Assembly: GCA_008711295.1 (NCBI GenBank)
Contig: VUYV01000101.1
Coordinates: forward strand, 939,213-1,003,212
Reading direction: 5' to 3'
Origin: Anarhynchus alexandrinus
Taxonomy: Eukaryota; Chordata; Aves; Charadriiformes; Charadriidae
DNA: 64,000 bases
In this document: in pieces, positions 10,471 to 22,120 of the stretch
Position numbering within the stretch: the stretch's first letter is position 1
How the letters are laid out: each line of letters opens with the position of its first letter
Program-made: the position numbers and the translations under genes
The notes under the pieces: generated by a model
The model's input: only the letters and a program-made list of their open reading frames with translations
Databases searched by the model: none
Told to the model about the DNA's origin: nothing

Positions 10471-10735
10471 AGTCCTTGTGAAGAGACCCAGCCATGGGAA
10501 ATCAGGGTTCAGCAGCACTTTAAGCAAAACAGAGACTAAAGTGAGATGATTGTATCTGCTGCATCCTTTCATGCAGTGTTTTCCTGGAAGGTATCTACTT
10601 CTGAGTATTCCGATTGATTGACCTGGATGTGCATTTAAATGTTAAAAAGGCAGCAAACATAAAACTGCAGGTTCTGGCCAAAATGGGTACTTGTCACGCG
10701 CTTGCAATAAAATATGTAAAATCCAGAATGAGCTG
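10471..10735 (+). terminator. COA5: COA5 3' UTR and poly(A) signal
   Basis: AATAAA at 10706-10711 lies about 236 nt past the stop, in the sequence TTGCAATAAAATATG. Cleavage would be expected 10-30 nt later. This is the nearest good signal to the COA5 stop. Confidence 0.65.
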
Positions 10736-13700
10736 CAGAAGTTATCATTCTGTTTTGAAGTGAAGTTGTCTTTTGTGGGTTTACTAATTCTGATCATGTT
10801 TTACTATTACAAATAGTAGAAGATATGGAACTGGGTGTTCACTTGTCTGGTATCCCAGAGGATACCTCAGGATAGAGCGCTTTTCAGAGATGATGAGTTG
10901 GTCATGGTTGTGAAATGTATGTGCAAGCTGCTTCCTCCCCAGTTGGTTTGTTACCCAATAAACCTGTACTAAGAGGTAGGAGTGGCAGTGTTTTTGCAGT
11001 GCCACATGTACGAGGATGGCATCTCTTTCCTCCTGCTACAAATTCCTTTTAATATGTTGGCTGATGTACATGGTCATTAGCACAATCTAGTCTTGTTAAA
11101 CAACTAGATTAAAATTTGGTTACTCTAAATTAAAGTGTGTCTGATTTATCTTTCGGTCTTCTCATTGTGTTGTCACAAGTACAAGAGAACTATAGCATTA
11201 TTCTAGTCAATGACTTGAAAGCTGTATGCCAGGATGTAGCTAATTATACACCTTTGGATGAGGGAGGAGACGATTTCTCAGGCCAACAGTTAAGGAGACC
11301 ATGGCTGCTCTTACTGTGTTCTAGAAGTATTTGCAAGAGTATCTAAATTCCTTTGAGATGACCCTGGATGGTCTTTCTGCATTATTTTCCCAGCAAGTGT
11401 ATAAATACTAATCCAAACATATGTACAAATTGAGGGATGATGATCTGGACTTTATTGTATTTATCAGAAGTCATGCTCCACAAATTTACTTTGTGAGCAT
11501 TTTTCTTGTTTTTTACTTTGTCACTTCTCTCTAAATTCTTTGGTTACATGCATGGGTGTAAAATATTCAAACTGCCATTTGTATTCATTTAAATTGTATC
11601 TAGTTTCTGCTATATACTTAAAACGATTCTAGAATTTTTTTGTGCTTAAGTCAAATTTTGTATAGTTTTGTAAGTTATAAAACAGTTGCAGTGAAAAAGC
11701 AAAGAAATTGATGGGAGATACAATTAATGCTGTTTTGCTTTCCTTTGATCAAGGATGACTGTGGCAGATCTGTTTGCAGTATGACAGTGGTCTCCGAGAC
11801 ATAAATAACGTCTATCAATTAGTCTCTAGTGCCCCACCTTGGTAAGGAAGCAAGATTTATGAGGGTAACAAACATTAAATAGTAAACTGTGACTGTGGCC
11901 AATACTGGTTCTGTTTAAGGACTTGCTTCTGAAGAATATTTCTTTTTCCTTCCTTCAGTGTCTTTACCTCCTTCCCTGCCTTTTGAAGCCTTTAAGAAAT
12001 AAATGGTAGTGGAACTCTTACATATGGAAACTCAAATAACTTCAGACAAGCTGATTAGAAATGAGATTAGGAAATAATGAGAGGGGAGAGACTCATAGTA
12101 ACTTCTTTTCTTGGCTAAAGCTTATAGCCATGTGGCTGATTTACATTTAGTCTGAACAGATGCATGCAGTGCTTACTGTTGGTAAAATTGATGACTTCAG
12201 TGAATGAGTACATGTTGGTTATTTAATTCTGTCTGTCTTAAGCAACTGCTCTGTGACCAGTCAAAGTATGTTTGTATTCCTTGTATGTGTAGGATTTTAT
12301 TTTTGCAATCATAAATCAACACCGATTTCACATTTTCATGTTCTGTTGATCATGTGAAAGCTAGTTCAGTTGCTGAAGTGCTGTAAACATCCTTTGTTTT
12401 CCACAGCCTAGTTACTGTATTATCTCTTTACTTACACTAAAATCATAAATTAATGTGATGTCTATAAGAGTATTTACTTAGCACTCTAATTTCAAAGCAT
12501 TACTTACAAGGCTTATCGGGGGGGGGGGGATTAAAAAAAAAAAGGGAGTAAAAATAAATTTCAAGCCACTTGATGGGTAATTAAATGTTGGAGAGAAGAG
12601 TGGGAATGGTACCTGGTTTTGGCTGTCAAGGACTCTTCCATGGTCTGTCCTGTTGCAGGGGATTATAGACTTGATGGTTCAGGTGGTCTGTTCCTTTCTC
12701 AGCCATAATCACTAAATCTCAAGTCACGATGCTGCAGTAACTCCTTTTGGAAAGGAGCAGACAGGTAACAGATCGTAGACAGGTAACTAGTTAAAGTTAT
12801 TTTTAGTAATTGGCTTGACCAGTGGAGATCAAATATTAAAATTAAATGCAGTGTTTGCTGTTGGACGTTTAGGGATTTAATAATTACTTTAACAAAATGC
12901 ATGTATCTATTGATCCAATAGAATCTTAGTGTCAGAACTTCCTAATGGTTCACTGGGCTATCTAGGACAGTATAAAAATACGTATAATATGTATCAAAAT
13001 ACTGACTTGCTTGAGAGACTATCATTGTTCAGTTCCAATATTGTGTAACATAATATTCTGTCTAAAAATGGCTAATTATGTAATTGCCTTGGGACTTTGA
13101 GCACTGTCCTACTTGAGAGCTATTAATGTTTCTTGTGTGAAAAATAATTTGTTTCATTAATGGAAAGCCCTAAGTACTATAAATTTGTGTATATGATTCC
13201 AGCTTTTTTCCTAATACACAAAATGTTTTTATTTGAATATATTGATAGTTTTAAGTCTCAGGCCTTGTGCTACACCACTGGCTTTTATTTCAAAATACGT
13301 ATTTCTAGTCTATGGTAGATTTTGCAAGATTGAACATGTAATGTATTTGAATTTGTGAAATTGACCTGCTGAAGACAAAAGGTTGAAATGGCACCAAAAG
13401 GCTCTTAAATGGTTTTAGAATCACAAATATATGCAGTGTTAATAATTTGTATTGAATAAGTACAGGACGCGGTTTGCAAAAACGTTTCACTGCTGCTCTA
13501 ATTTCTCCCATTTGTTTTACGTCGTGGCAGAGTCAAAGGCTGCGGAATGCTGTTGAGATTCTCATCACAGACTGTGGCTCCGTCAGTGTTAGGACCTGTC
13601 TGTGTTACTACATCTAGTTTCATCAATTAACGTGTTCTCTCTATAGTCCAATCCTGCAAACACGTTTGTATTTACATAGCTGTAAACACATATTGCAGAA

Positions 13701-16030
13701 CTACTTGCATGTTTATTATCATTAAAAATAGGCCACAGTCATTTACTCTGGTTTGAAAATTCTTTAGGTCATTAACTCTGTTCTTTCAAGCTAGTATGAA
13801 GTGATAAGGATATTGTTTAAGCAGAATCTGTTTAATGAATGCCCATGTGTACGTATATTGAAAAGTGAGAGAAAGGGGTTGGTGTTTAGCAAGTATGCAT
13901 ACATTTATTTTTTAAATTATGCCTCTTAAAAAGAAAGACAAAGCATCTTTAAAAAAAACCCAAAAGAACAAACCACAAACTTTTGAAAGCTTTTCTGCTT
14001 CCAGAATATGTGCATTTGTATTACAAAGAGCTTCATTATTCACTGGTTGGCATAAGAAATTGGTTGTGTATTCTCTCTTTGCTTTTAAGTTTCTGGGGAG
14101 TAGCAGGTTGAATGATATGCTTTTTTCAAAGCAAACTTTTAGAATAATATTATTTCAGTGGAAGCCTGGAACAAACTAGACTGACACCTTCTGCTCATAA
14201 GAGCACTAAGTGAAATCATCTTCTAAAAATGCAGCCACAGAATGTAGGTGGTAAGCAGTATCTGTTGTTTAAGCCTTTGGTTTGAAAACTTAGAAATACA
14301 GAACTGTAGCAGCTTTGTTGACATGATGAATTTCACAAGTACTCATGCTGCCTTAGCACTTGATATCTGGTCATTTAGAATATGTAAAATATGTAACTCA
14401 TTGTCTAAAGCTGAAGAGCATGACAGAGTTTAATTTCCATCATAAACTATAGTTGACAGAATAGTAACCAGAAACCTAAAGATCTTTTCTCCTTTTTCTT
14501 TTTCCAAATGTACATGCTGAATTGTTTGTCTCCGGCATGGTTTTGCTGCAGATATCTTCAGAAGATTATTAACCAGTTATTTCTGGAAGTGGTACACTCC
14601 GTGATGACTTGATTGACTTGCTGTAGGAAAAAATTCAAGAATCTGCTCTCTATGTTTACAGAAGTGGACTATGCTTTATTTTCAGGATTTACATTAAATT
14701 GATTAATAACGTCCTTAAAAATTGAAAGAGGAAGAAGCAACAAGATTATCATTTTAATAGCTACCTAATGATGTCAGTAGCAGGTGATGTATTTCAAATA
14801 ATGTATTTTAGTAGATAAACATTGAAATTATTTTTTAGATCAAGCTGAGGTTTGTTTGTCCTAATGAAAGCTTTCATGTGCCGTATTCTTGCTTTGTTTG
14901 TAGGTACTAATGGGCTGCAAAGAAATGGAAAGGTATCATTTCTTAAAGATTTTTAGTAACAGAGGAAATGATACAAGCGAATCTCTGTGACTTAGAACAA
15001 GAGATCCAAAATTATTTTTGCAATATTGCTACTATTACTTTAAAAGGAGCTAGGGAAAAAATAGTGAATATAGAAATTGGTTTGTAATTCATAAGTTCCA
15101 ATGATAAACCGTGCTACTGTAAAACTGTATTGTGTTGTCCCTCATTATCATGAAAGATGAGGAATATGGAATTTTTCTGTCAATTTATGGCAGGAATTTT
15201 TAAAGGCTTTTTTGGTGGGGGAAGTTTTGAAGTCTTTCTGGTACATACATCACAGAGGTCTAATATTTGTTAGATACTGCTTGTCTCAGGCTTTTGATTT
15301 TGTATCAGCCATACCTCTCTAGTGGCTATAGCAGGATGGTTTCTGGAAATCTGGGTGAGGAGAAATCTGTTACAAGTCGTCGGATCGCTGGCATTCTGGG
15401 GAAGATGGGGGTAAAAAGAAACTGATTATCAGTTGTCTAAAATTTTGCATTGCTCAGTATAAAGACAGAGACTACATAAAGCTGTTTATCAGCTGAGACT
15501 GAACATCCAGTGAAGTGTCCCTTCCTGCTTTTTATCAGCAGTTAAGGTAAGAGAGTTTAACACCCTTCACCTAGTCTGACCTCCTGTGAAGATTAAGGTT
15601 TTATGGTAGAGAAGGGCATTGACTCTTGAAAAAGGCATAAAATGTAGTCTGTGTCTTCATTTGATAGTATATTTCAATAGCTAATAATCCCTCTTTGAAA
15701 AATGCATGTCTCGTTTGTGATTAGAATTTGACTTCAGCTTCGACTTACAGGAAAAGGGGAGGGGATGGCTTTGCAAACGGCGTCAATAGTATCTTGTATT
15801 TTCTTGCTGGGAATGCATGTAAAACTAAAAAAAAACACTCAATATCCTTTGATTAAATGCATGGATGATGTCCCAAAGTCTTGTGTTATGCCTGTCCTCC
15901 CTCACAAATTTGTAATCTCCTTTTAAGAAAGAGATAAACCCCTGTTACAGGTTTGGTGGGTTTTTTTTTTTGTTATCTATATATGGGTAAAATCCTCTCT
16001 TCTTTCTTTGTATGCTATTGATTGTGCTTC
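10736..16030. other. AT-rich non-coding segment right of COA5
   Basis: About 5.3 kb with only short, structureless reading frames. I looked for INPP4A-like coding exons on the minus strand, as mammalian synteny would predict, and saw none. A 12-G homopolymer next to an A run is at 12518-12543. Confidence 0.6.
12518..12543 (+). repeat. Poly-G followed by poly-A
   Basis: Twelve consecutive G (12518-12529), then ATT and an A run of about 11. G runs of this length can form G-quadruplex structures and often cause sequencing or length errors. Confidence 0.85.
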
Positions 16031-16495
16031 CAAGATGCATGTCACATGTTGTCACGGTGTTAAGTTGGGATCTTGTGTTCAATTCCTTTTCCATTATGAC
16101 CCTGATGTCTTTTTCAGAGTCAATAGTTTTTCAGTCTGCTCTTTTGCCAGTGTTCAAGGTTCAGGTTTGTATTCTTTTCCTGGATGTATAACCTGAGATT
16201 TGGCTATAAAATAATAATAATAAAAAAAAATGAACAGTATGCTTTATCAGCTGTTCCAGAACTCTTACGTGATGGCCCAGTTCTTTTGCTCACCATAGTG
16301 GCAGCTTTTGTGTTGTCCACAAATATGATCAGCAGTGAGTTTATACATGCTTCCACATCTCTGAGGAAAATGTTGAAAAGTCTTCAACCTGGTAATGGTC
16401 CCAGGGCAGCTTTTCAACTACCTCTTCTCAAATACAACTCCCCTCTGACAGGTTTTGAGGTTAGTTACTTAGGTTTTCTTAATCAAACAAATCTG
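16030..16495 (-). mobile_element. Ancient LINE (CR1/L3-like) reverse-transcriptase remnant
   Basis: Read on the minus strand, this segment retains scattered but ordered similarity to the C-terminal part of CR1-type reverse transcriptase. A piece reading LFNIF (about 16364-16378) comes first. Next is FVDNTK, which corresponds to the catalytic box region (about 16305-16330). Then comes a RLYIQEKN piece in the place of the usual KxLHLGRKN motif (about 16165-16195), and finally EKDIRVIMEKELN in the place of EKDLGVLV (about 16080-16120). Frames are broken repeatedly and there is an A/T-rich insertion at 16210-16230. The order and spacing fit a heavily decayed copy, far older than the CR1 copies elsewhere in this window. 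The exact family is uncertain. Confidence 0.55.
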
Positions 16496-17950
16496 TAATC
16501 TTGCCAAAAAATGAGGAAAGTGAAAAACCTGCCTACCCTATCTGTTCCTACCCTGTTTGCTTTTATCTCTCTTTTTTTTTTTTTTTTTTTTNACTGCTCT
16601 GCCTGTGAATAACCTGGTTGTTTTCTGTCCCCTTACTCAATGCTGGTGCAACACAAGTGCCCTTTTGGTGTGTTGGGGTTTAGTGCTGTTTCAATTTATT
16701 GATGCTAAATGAGTATCAGTAGTAAACACCATTCTTCCAGGATCCTTGGTAGGGAGTTGTTTTTTAAAAGGTATTAGGGTTGATGATGATTAAACTTGTC
16801 ATCAGCTACAAATAAGCTATAATGTTTTGTGCTTCTTAACCCTGTCGAACTCTGTATTCAGACTGAAGGGTGCTAGTGACAGTGTCTACTTGCTTTCTAG
16901 CTTGTTCTAGCCAAGTATATTTAATATTTAATATTTTTATGAGAGGATGGCTTTAAACTTGCATGGCATGCAGAGGAACTCCTATTTTGTGTCTCCTTTT
17001 TGTTTAAAAACATGGCATGGTTCATTAGCTTTGTGGTAAACTATGACCAAAGATAAATGTTAAAAATCACGTTTGACTAGGCGTTGAAAGTAAACTCTCC
17101 TGTCTAAGTTCTGTGTGATTATTTTTTTTTGAAACGGAAATGCTTGGATCAATCCTGTTAGACAACTAAAAATGGAATTTCACCACTGACAGGTGGAAAG
17201 ACAAACGAAAAATTCAGGCTGCATCTCCTGGCTTCTCCATCCAAATTCAGATCATGTTGAGCGCTTGAGCTGGCAGCTTCCAGCACCAGGGAACTGCAAG
17301 AGGCAAATTAAAATTCTTACAGTAGTGTGGTGCTGGGACTGACTCAACTTGGTAGTTGGCAGCGGTCCTCTGCAGATCATGCACAGTTGGCTGGAGGCAC
17401 CCAGACAAGTGTGGCTGTGTGTGTCTCACTAATTCCCCCCTTCAGCGTGTTCCCTGGGTGTGGGAGCCCCGCGTGAACCTCCTGGGAGTTCCCATGGGGC
17501 AGCTTGTGAGTAACCGGTCTGCTCCTTGGTGTTTGTGCACCCTGTAAAAATAATAGAATGAGCCAGAGCTGGTCTGTGACCTCTTCTTGCATTCTCTTAA
17601 ATTACACTTAACATTGCTTGGGCAAGTTAAATCCCTCATTGATAGCAGTGCGGTATGGAAGTTCGTTAAAAAACAGAGCCCAGGCTCCAGCTATACAGCT
17701 GGTTGAGCCAGCTATCAAGCAACTTCAAGGGTGGACAATGAGTAAGGATGAATGGAGGAAACATGCTGACATTTTTATTAGAAAAGAATCTGGACTATTA
17801 TTTGGCGCAAGCTTCATAACTGCGATACGGGTGCTTTTCAAACCCGTGACGTTTTCTTTTTCGAAATCCCCAATTCCTGGCTGCAGGTGATGATACAAGA
17901 GCATCCCAGTTCCTGTATTTTTGGATCCTTCGGAGTGGGAGATGACAAAG
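16496..17950. other. Non-coding segment left of the second CpG island
   Basis: No gene recognised. It contains a 20-T run ending in an unresolved base at 16592. The part from about 17,200 has balanced composition and several medium reading frames on both strands, none resembling a known protein. Confidence 0.6.
16572..16592. repeat. Poly-T run ending in an unresolved base
   Basis: Twenty T followed by a single N at 16592. The length is probably uncertain in the assembly. Confidence 0.85.
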
Positions 17951-18066
17951 CACGAAACAGCAGGCTGCTCGCTTGCTCGGAGGCCGGAAGGCGAGCCTCG
18001 GGTAGCCGGAGCCTTATTGAAAGCCGGTTCGTTTCAGCCCCGGCGGAAGGGCCACGCCAGCCTTAC

Positions 18067-18190
18067 CCTGGCCGCGTCTGGCGTCCCCGTTACATGCCGC
18101 CCTCGCCGTTCCCCTCCTCCCCGCCGGCCTCCCTCGGCGCGGAGCAGCGGGGCCCGCCGGCGGCGGCAGCGGGGGGCGGGGCCGCCGGTG
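18067..18190 (-). other. Candidate divergent first exon, minus strand
   Basis: On the minus strand CGCGGCCAGG is followed by the donor GTAAGG (18061-18066). With the plus-strand donor about 215 nt away, this would make the island divergent. No downstream minus-strand exon was recognised, so an unstable upstream antisense RNA or a lncRNA is as likely as a gene. Confidence 0.28.
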
Positions 18191-18279
18191 CCGTCACGAG
18201 CGGGCGGGCGCCGGGCCGCCGGAGCCACTGAGGGTGCGGGGCCGGCGGCTGCCGCGGGGCGGTGCCCGGAGCTGCGGAG
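18190..18279 (+). other. Candidate non-coding first exon, plus strand
   Basis: The stretch ends GCTGCGGAG followed by the consensus donor GTAAGC at 18280-18285. It contains no ATG in its last 80 nt, as in many 5'-UTR first exons placed in a CpG island. The 5' limit is a guess. If real, the gene body lies to the right and its first intron may occupy much or all of the remaining 45 kb. Confidence 0.45.
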
Positions 18280-18560
18280 GTAAGCGAGAGACGCCTTGCC
18301 GGGCTCCCAGGGCAGCCGGGGAGCTGCCCCGCCGCGCTCCGGAGGGAGAAGGTGCGCCGGNAGCGCCGCGCGGGGCGGCCGTTGGGCGGGGGGTAGCGCC
18401 GCGCCTCGTCGCCCACCGTCGCTGAGGGCGCCCCGTCCCGGGCCGCGCACCGCCGGGTCCCCATCTTGAGGAGGCCCCGGCAGCGGGGTTTGCTTCGTGC
18501 CGCGGCGCGGTTTCGGGCTACGTTGTTGTCATCTGCAGCGCGGTGCTGTGTTTGACGGCG

Positions 18561-21500
18561 TTATTGGGTAGGTGGCTACGCGTTTATCTTTTTATTTAGC
18601 TGAGGTTCGTCCTGAGCCTTCGCGAGCTGTGCCGGGCTGTCGCGTGTAAATAAGGATTCATAAACAACTGTCTCGGGAAAAGATGCAAGAGTGAGCCATC
18701 AAAAAAAAAAAAGAAAAGATGATGTTGCTTTTAATTTGTTATTTAAATGGGTGCTTGCAAGCTCCTGTGCATTCCTGTTTCCAGGTATTTTCATGAGATC
18801 TGTGCTTTTTGATATTAGCCTGGATGCTTCTTTTATGGCATTGTGGCGCGGTGTGGGTTGGTGGAACAGCGGGGCTGGGCAGGCCCTGCATCCTGAGAAA
18901 TTTTGTGGTCTGCCGTGTTCATTGGCGGTGGTGGTAGGGTGACCTCAAGGCGAGGTGGTGTGGTTGGGACCCTAAGTAGCGCTGTGCACTCCGCACCTGC
19001 ATGCTTCTGTGCTGAAAGAGAGTCGCGGAAACACTTGTGTGTGCAGGAGGCCCCGTTCCTGAGGTGGGATTGTCCTTTCAGGGTTGCTAACAGGAGTGTG
19101 AAAAAGTGACGATAGGAGGGTCCATTCGTGGTTGCTGTCTGATGACATGGGGTGTACCCGTGCTCCCCAGTGAGCTCGGCTTTTTCAGCAGCGATGCCAT
19201 CGTTTGGGGAATGGGGATTGAAGAGCAGTTCTTAGTGAGCAGAGTGTGCTGTGGAAAGTGATAGGATGTTTAAGGACATTTAACCGCCCTTAATTTATTC
19301 CAGACCAGCTTTTATGATTCCTCTCCCATGTAGAGAAGCCTTAAAAGGAAACAGATTGTATGTTTAGTTTGGTGCATATTTCAGATTTTTGCCCATTTAT
19401 TAAGCCCAATTTTTCACATTTATTTATGTTTGTGAAATATAGTAGAACTGCCTTTGCGCTGCCTTTGCAGTACTGATGCACCATCATCCGCTTTGACAGA
19501 GCAATGTAAGAATGAAGTTGTGGCTTTGTCCCAGTGGCATACATTTACCTCCATACAACCAGCAAAGTCAATATATGCTGGTCAAAGCTCATCATGGACT
19601 GCATGTGCTGTATGGACGGTAGAGGGGCTTTTGCCTGTGTAGTCAGGCACTGTGTTGACAGTAGCTCTCCATCTGCAGGCCAATATCATTCTTTCTGCGG
19701 AAGTCTGTAGTATTGAGCTTGTCTATGTTAGCAGTAGAGAGCTAGCTGGGTTACTTTTAACAGCAGTTACTGTTAACAGCAGCTCAGGCTTTTGTGTGTT
19801 TGCATGCCCTCAAACTATAAAGCAAAGGAGATGAGGTAGCAGAACCTTGTTGTCCTGGAAACAAGATTATTTGTTTCCCCTTGAAGAACCACCATTTGCT
19901 AATGCCTGTTTTTCAAAAGCTCTTAAGTTAAAAACTTATTAAGGATCTTCCTGCTTCTGAAGATTTTAATTCAATGGGCTACCTTGCCTCTAGGAACTCA
20001 GAGAATGCAATATCTTGCCGATTTTTTTCACAAGTCTCTCTGACTCTCAATGCAAATGTTAGGTGAGAGCAAATGTGTGGAGGAATATATGTATTTTTGG
20101 CAAGAACTTGAAATTCAGTGTTCTTAAATTTAGAAGTTCTGGCACTTTCCAAACTTTGAGGTGGATGTGACCTCTTTTATTCACTCCTCCCTGCTGGCAG
20201 TACCAAGTTGTTACCAAATCGTGATTTCTGTGCTGTTTTCAAATATCTGTTATCTATGCTGTATGCATTTTTCTTGATACATGACAACTTTGCCTGTGAT
20301 TTAATTTATTTTTAATGCGCTAATTTTAACTTAATCTATAGTGGGTGGTAACTTGTAGGGACTCATGGAGAAATAAAGAACCAAAGTGTGGCAAAGGAGG
20401 CACATGATCTTCAGAGGGTGTTTAGCTCCGTTACTGAAGACAGTGATCACACCTCTGCAGAAACTTACTTCTGTCTTGCTGGCTGTCGGCTGGGACAGAA
20501 GGATGTACCCTTAACTAGGGCAGTAAAGTTTTCAGTCTTAAGATCTCAGATATATTGAAGGTTGGACATCCTCAGCCATCTCTTAGACCTGTTTAAGTCC
20601 AGTCTGGTTGCAAAGATGCTGTATTAAATGGAAGAAGTTCTTCCTGTGGAGTGAAATGAGTGCTAGGAGAAATGGCTGCTCTGTTTCCTATATGTTCTGG
20701 GCTCCTTAATCTCTCCATATTGTTGTGCTGGAATTTGGAAGGAAAATAAGAAGGCCAAGGATCCCCTTTCAGTTCTTGTTTCCTTGTTAAGATTTAATTC
20801 AGGCTTCTGGCATGTACTTTGTTACAGCAAATTTTAATTACCGAATTGCTAGTACATAAGATGCACCTTTAGAATATAAGAATACCTCTTGGGTCCCCTT
20901 TGTAGATTACTTTGTTGGAAAAAAAGCATTTCTTGCCTGGATGTGGAGAGCAATTGCCTTGCTTGGAGGTGAAGTTTGAAACCTCTACCTGTTGTCTGTG
21001 AAGAGAGGTAGGAGGCAGGCAGTATAGCTGAGCTCTATGTTACGCACTCTTTGCTTCTGCTTGTCACTTCCCTTCCTGTTTCTTTTCTGACAGACTGAAT
21101 TTCCTCTCTATTGTTGGATTATCTACCTAAATCTCGAACAGACATCCTTTGCAGAAATGTTGTTGGAAAATGTTGTTGACCTTGGAAGGAGAAAGCTTTG
21201 GGCTGTATCTACCTCATCTACATCAGTCGGGCAGATAGGCGTAGCCTCAAATGTGTTTAAATCACACCTATTGCTGCTTAACCTAATATGATAAGCTCTT
21301 TACTATAGATGAAGTTGATTCTCCTGGCTTTCAGATGGAAGGAGGATTTTCCCTTTCCCGCTTCGCAGCTGCTTCGCAGCCACTTCCCACTGCACTTCTC
21401 TCCTTCCTATGTTGTGTTCTCTGTAGTGGTCTGCTTACTGTAAGGGAAGTGTTGCCACAGATTGGTAATGTGCGAGGCAGAACCAAAGAACAACCAAGGG

Positions 21501-22033
21501 CAAAGCAGGCTGAGATTGAAGTGTGGACCAGGTGAAGTAAGGACAACAGGGACATTTGCAAATTAAGGACGTGACAGAGAGGAGGGCGTGTGTCTCAGCT
21601 GCACAGGGGAGTGGTAGGGTCATAGCCGGCTGTTGTGGTTTGTATGGCATGCGGTAAGGGAGGTGTGAATGTGATAATGGAAGGCAAACTCCCAAGACTT
21701 TCCTGGCAGTTACTGCTGTATTTTCCTTGTTTCAGAAACTGGGGTTAATGACGTTGCATCAGCCAGCACAGGTAGACGTTGTCTTGCTGCTTCTGTCAGC
21801 CGGTTAAGCCAGCCACTTTTCTGTCTCTCACAGAGGAAAGGGAGGTGCCAGCTCTGCAGAAATATGTTAGCAGTTCTTGAAAAAAACATTTGAAAGATGC
21901 AGACAGTGTATTCACTCAGCAAGAAGCCTGTCCCTGACCACTTATGCTTCCATGGAGTGTGAATTTCTTGAATTTATCATATTTTTACCAAATATGCAAT
22001 AAATAGTAAATAGGGAAATTGAAGTACCAAGGT
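18561..22033. other. Non-coding DNA, possible long intron
   Basis: 3.5 kb without a recognisable exon, RNA gene or repeat. Reading frames are short and structureless. Confidence 0.6.
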
Positions 22034-22120
22034 AGAATCATAAAATCATAGAATGGTTTAGGTTGGAAGGGACCTTAAAGATCATCTAGTTCCAACACCC
22101 CTGCCCTGGGCAGGATACAT
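22034..22120 (-). mobile_element. CR1 LINE, very short 3' fragment
   Basis: Antisense 3' end of CR1: two copies of the terminal 8-mer (AATCATAA, AATCATAG), then GGTTTAGGTTGGAAGGGACC and the TTCCAACACCCCTGCC block. It ends after GGGCAGGA, so only about 85 nt were inserted or preserved. Confidence 0.9.

Larger units (their letters stand above)
17950..18560. promoter_or_regulatory. Second CpG island, orphan promoter
   Basis: A strongly GC- and CpG-rich block with SP1-type boxes (for example GGGGGCGGGGCC near 18172) and no TATA box, in an AT-rich neighbourhood. Good splice donors exist in both orientations: plus-strand GCGGAG then GTAAGC at 18280, and minus-strand CCAGG then GTAAGG at 18061-18066. 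This suggests a promoter, possibly bidirectional. Long frames through the island contain no recognised protein and are composition artefacts. One unresolved base is at 18361. The gene served is unknown. Confidence 0.75.

Noticed and set aside
10736..17950. Search for INPP4A terminal exons on the minus strand, expected from mammalian gene order
   Set aside because: No reading frame in this interval resembles inositol polyphosphate 4-phosphatase; I do not annotate it.
17887..18464. Frames of 114-138 codons through the second CpG island
   Set aside because: Same composition artefact. They cross a consensus donor and an unresolved base and have no recognisable domain.
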